A stretch of 64,000 bases of DNA from NCBI GenBank assembly GCA_013399115.1, contig VXAA01004241.1, forward strand, positions 1 through 64,000. The letters run 5' to 3'. The translations under genes and the position numbers were made by a program. Source of the DNA: Anseranas semipalmata. Its lineage: Eukaryota; Chordata; Aves; Anseriformes; Anseranatidae. Under the pieces are notes generated by a model that saw nothing but the letters and a program-made list of their open reading frames with translations, made no database searches and had not been told where the DNA came from. Shown piece after piece: positions 60,276-64,000 of the stretch; position 1 is the stretch's first letter; every line of letters starts with the position of its first letter.

Positions 60276-63200
60276 ACAGTGGCTAGTTGTGCATCTGCTG
60301 ATATTAACTTGGTGTTGGAAAAGCTGCCAAGGGAGCTGAAGCACTCTGCCTACTAATTATTAATATTTGCAATTGCTGCATATGGCATAAGGTCCCTGAA
60401 CCAGGGAGATCAGGGAAAATGTGGTGTGCTAACAACAAGCTCCAGAACAAAAATTCTTGTGGGGATAATTCTTCAGCATAGACTTTAAGAAAGAGGACAT
60501 GCATTCTAAAGAGAATGACTTACTTTAGGATATATCAGCCTAGGACTTATAAACAGAAAGGAATAGAAAGAGCTTGCAGGAATCAACGTACTTCTTGCCA
60601 GTGATGAGGATATTTTACTTAAATGAAAAGCAAGTACAACCTTTTCACTTAATGCACATCTCAGCAATAATGCAAAAACTATTAAGCCTCACTTCCAGTG
60701 CACTTATGTGCCGCTTGTATCTACTTCATCTAAGGAACAAGCCACTGTTTTCTCTCTCCCCTTCCTGAAAGATAAATTGTCAGGCATAAGGGAGGCTAAG
60801 AGTCCCTAAAGTCCCTCCTCAGTCCTTGTGGGAGACCCAAAGATATTTCTTGCAGCTTGTGCAAGCTCCTTAGCCACCCTGGCAGACTGCTTTTCCCTCT
60901 CTCACTCTACCGCTCTGCCCATCCCTCTGGATGCATGTTTACATCCGCCTTTTGTATCCTCTGAAGGGTCTGCTTCCCCAGTGCTGGGCTGCCCAGCTGC
61001 ATGCAGCAAGACAGTGAGGGGCACCAGTGCTAGGCAGTGGGTACTGCTGGTGGGGGAAGCCACCATGGGCAGTGAGGTGGAGAAGAGCAGAGAAGCTTTC
61101 AGGGTAGTGGTGTAAGCCACCATTGCTCTGTACCCTGGAGGTACCATAAAATACCATGAGGTGAGCATAAAAGCATGATCAAATATTGAACCAGGAGACC
61201 AGCAGTGTGTTCAAAGAATAAATATAAGGTTGACTGCCCTGACACCCTGCCTTAACCAGTATCCAGCTTTAAGGGTTCATCAGCTGCAGTTGCTAGTTGC
61301 CATCCTAAATTGGATTCGGGAACCTGAAGACTTCTAAAAGCCATTGACTTCAGGTCTGAGAGCATGACTGCCAGCTACTCAGTGACAGTGACAGTGATGA
61401 AAAGAGGCATTGACATCCCCAAGGGAGGCATAAAAGTCCCTGCCAAGATAGGAGCGTGTTCCGCTTCAGCAAGGAGACACTGTGAGGAGGTGGTGGATGC
61501 TAGAGCTTGCAGCTGCAAGGACACTCTCAACACAGCTGGTCAGAGGGTGCCACCAGGATGCCAAGGTAAGGTGGTTTGTCAAGGGCTACTTGCCTGAAAG
61601 CCTGTCTGGGAAGGTCCTGAGGAGAACACAGATCCTGTGATCAGGCCTTTGTTTCCAAGTCTCTGTTCCAAAAAGCAACATGTTGCTACCTAGCTGTGTA
61701 TCCAACCCAGTCCTTCCAGTCCCTGATCATTTTGAAACATGTGGAGGCCATCAGCAGGCTGTGTGTTCAATGGCATCTGTAGCCAAGTTTATCATGGGCT
61801 GCTGTTTTTTTGTTTGTTGCCTGGTGTTTTCAAGACAAACAGGAAAGGTTTTGGAGACTGTGTTGTGAACATGAAGGCAAGAAGCGAGCAGGCTCATCCC
61901 TTTGCTTTGAGTTTGTGGCATACACAAACCCCCTCTCTTGCTCTGCATGTCTTGCTTTGTGGATATTGGAATTTCTGCTGAATTACTTTTGTTAACAAAA
62001 TGATTTAAAATGTTTAGCCTAGGCCACAAGTCCTCCTCAGAGAAGCCTTTTTTCCTTTCCCTTTTCTCTTCTCTTATGTACACACATATACACGTGGCAC
62101 ACAGCCTGCACTTTTCAGTCACGGTCTGTAAGCACTAAACTGTACAGAAGACCTCACCCTAGAGGTAAGGGAGGACTGCAATTATACACGTCGGGTGCAT
62201 GTGTTAGACAACACACACTGAAGAAATAGTTACTCGTAAACAACTGTTTTTTCCCCTTAGGTGACTGTCCGTAAGCCACATTCACATCCTGGTGTCCCAG
62301 TGTCATGCCTCTTTTTGCCCCAGAGTTGTGTATCCTACAACTTGAAGGAGAGTTTGGGCATTTTTATGGAAACAGTTCCAGAGACCTGCTCTGCTGCTCT
62401 TGAGGCCCGCGGCATGCAAATGCAATCCCTGAAGCCCCTCTGACAGCCTCAGGGGATGAGACCCCTCTGAGGTGCCAACAAGGCTTCCTCAGCCTTCACA
62501 GGAACATGGAAACCCTCCCCAGAGCTGCATTCAGTGCTGGGGTGCTTGGCTTTGCGCGGGTCCTTGCCTTGAGATAGCTGCACCTCTTCAGTCTGCCACA
62601 GTGCAGGAAGGGCCCAGATAGAGTTTTGAAGTTTTTTGTTTTGTATAGGCACAAAACACATATACCTGACATCCTAGGATTGTGATGGTAGCTCAGTCCC
62701 AGAGTCTGGGGTTTGGGGAAGGAAATGTTTGATTTGAATTGAAGTCTGAGATGAATAAATAAATATTTAGAACCAGAAGCAGATTTTCAAGTGGGTACAA
62801 AAGAGTACCATCATTCCCAGGCTGAGGAAGATATTTGTGACCTGAATTGAGATGACAGACCTTTAGAGAGCTTGTGTTTCAACTCTAGGAAAAAACTTAT
62901 TTTTTCTTTTTCCTTTTCTGCTCCTTAGCTTTGTACAAATTATGTAGTGGGTAAAATTATTCAGAGCACGTCTATGTATTGATGAGTGTCTGTGGTCTGG
63001 GAGGTTTTTGGCATGAGTTTGTCAGCCAGAACTCTTTCTCAGAGATTTCTTGGAGGATGGTTGTAGAACACAGGTCAAATGTTCACAATGTGTATTTTCT
63101 TCCTTTCCAGTGTAGGGTCCAGTTGGTGAAAGGTCCTGGAAAGGAGATGTAAATTTGAATGGTCCACGGTCTCCAAGTTTGAAAGCCCTTGCATGTCATC

Positions 63201-63312
63201 TGTTAAAGTATCTTTTTAATCTGTGACTGGAAATATTTGAATTACTGTATTGCCAGAATAGAGTCCTCTAGATGACAGAAACAGTATGAATACCTGTCTG
63301 ATATCTACCAGG

Positions 63313-63342
63313 TCAGGTATCTATCTGTCAGGTATCTACCTG
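63313..63342. repeat. 15-bp tandem duplication
   Basis: Two adjacent copies of TCAGGTATCTA(T/C)CTG differ at one base. A third, more decayed relative lies just before them (63290-63312). Confidence 0.85.
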
Positions 63343-64000
63343 CTGGCTGATTGAAGAGAAAGGCTTCCCAGTAGTGGAAATTCTTACTGAAGCATATTTC
63401 CTGAAGGAAAAAAGTCTCTCACAAGGAAATGAGGCAGGTGAACTATCCCCCAAGGAAAAGGAGAAAATTATGCCAAGAGGCACAAAGTTTCAGTCTTTTA
63501 TAATAGAGTAAGTGCAAGAAGCAAAATGGAGTAAGGAATGGGAAAATAGGGAAGAATATGAAAAACAGAAAAATATAAATGCTTACAAAAGTCTAATACC
63601 TACTTGCTAAGGTGATAGTCACACACAGATAAAGCTGTGGCTCTGCCTGGTGCATGAAGCATGCAGCATCCTGTTTGTCCATATGAGTGGCATGTGACGG
63701 CACAGGGTATACTAGAGCATCATCTGGGCACTGCTAAGACTGCCTGCATCTTGAGTGCATTGATTTAATGCTCAGTATCTGTGTGTGTAGGGACAATTAC
63801 TCAAAAAAACAACTTAGCAAAAGCCCATAAGATTGTCTGTAATGGGTGCTGCAGAGATGCTCTCAGTGCCTGTGGCAGGGGCTTAACTGAAGCCCAGTTG
63901 GCCAAAGCTGAGCTTCCTACTCTTGTGCACACAGCGCAGGCAGGCTGGACTTGTGCTTGGGCATAAAAAACAGTTTGGGAAGGACTTAAAAAAGCTCTCT

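Larger units (their letters stand above)
57414..64000. other. Mostly unique non-coding stretch
   Basis: I see no supported gene. Simple repeats near 58.2-58.4 kb and 60.25 kb are listed separately. The parts at 57560-58000, 60830-61150, 61440-61620 and 62250-62680 are GC-richer, with unrecognised frames of 60-123 codons. A good acceptor-like sequence precedes an open frame at 62261-62443. An A-rich CAAAACAAG-type patch lies at about 59688-59722. Confidence 0.5.

Noticed and set aside
61364..62443. Two-exon gene joining a frame ending at a GTAAGG donor (61566) to the frame at 62261
   Set aside because: The upstream frame ends in phase 1, and joining it to 62261 gives a stop after a few codons.

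Overview
The window looks like nuclear DNA from a bird, most likely intergenic or deep-intronic. It is AT-rich. Its interspersed repeats are almost all CR1 LINEs with the typical CR1 3' tail of repeated 8-mers (ATTCTRTG type), plus two copies of one avian-style endogenous-retrovirus LTR. No SINEs are visible. CR1 also occurs in other reptiles, so 'bird' rests on the combination with the LTR, which resembles LTRs I recall from bird genomes. The one 272-base N block and two isolated single Ns indicate a draft scaffold. I found no protein-coding gene that I can support, and no rRNA, tRNA or CRISPR. The only long recognisable reading frames are broken CR1 reverse transcriptases.

Layout. 1-16 is the last tail of a CR1 that lies off the left edge. 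17-16370 is unique AT-rich sequence with a few GC-richer pockets around 9-12 kb. 16371-17341 is a solo LTR whose GC-rich repetitive middle is an assembly gap. 18503-19780 is a CR1 on the minus strand, and 20641-20790 an old CR1 scrap. 21233-21701 is a second, internally shortened copy of the same LTR. 22697-23710 holds an unexplained diverged pair of about 105-bp direct repeats next to a 66-bp pure pyrimidine tract. 27364-27515 and 35518-35645 are CR1 3' ends. 42638-43565 holds two plus-strand CR1 fragments, one very old. 43566-52030 is unique sequence with microsatellites. 52031-57413 is a CR1 cluster: a plus-strand fragment, an old minus-strand element split by a younger nested one, and a further minus-strand element. 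57414-64000 is unique sequence with A/T-run problems near 58.4 kb. By my hand estimate, recognisable interspersed repeats are about 13% of the window.

The most notable signal is that the two younger CR1 copies, 36 kb apart on the same strand, are about 99% identical over about 766 bp of reverse-transcriptase sequence. They are only about 85-90% identical to each other on either side. Both carry the same in-frame TGA and the same replacement of the first Asp of RT motif A. In the second copy the high-identity block begins exactly at a single N. Either gene conversion or an assembly artefact could explain this. Several splice-bounded open segments are listed as weak exon candidates, and none is recognisable by family.
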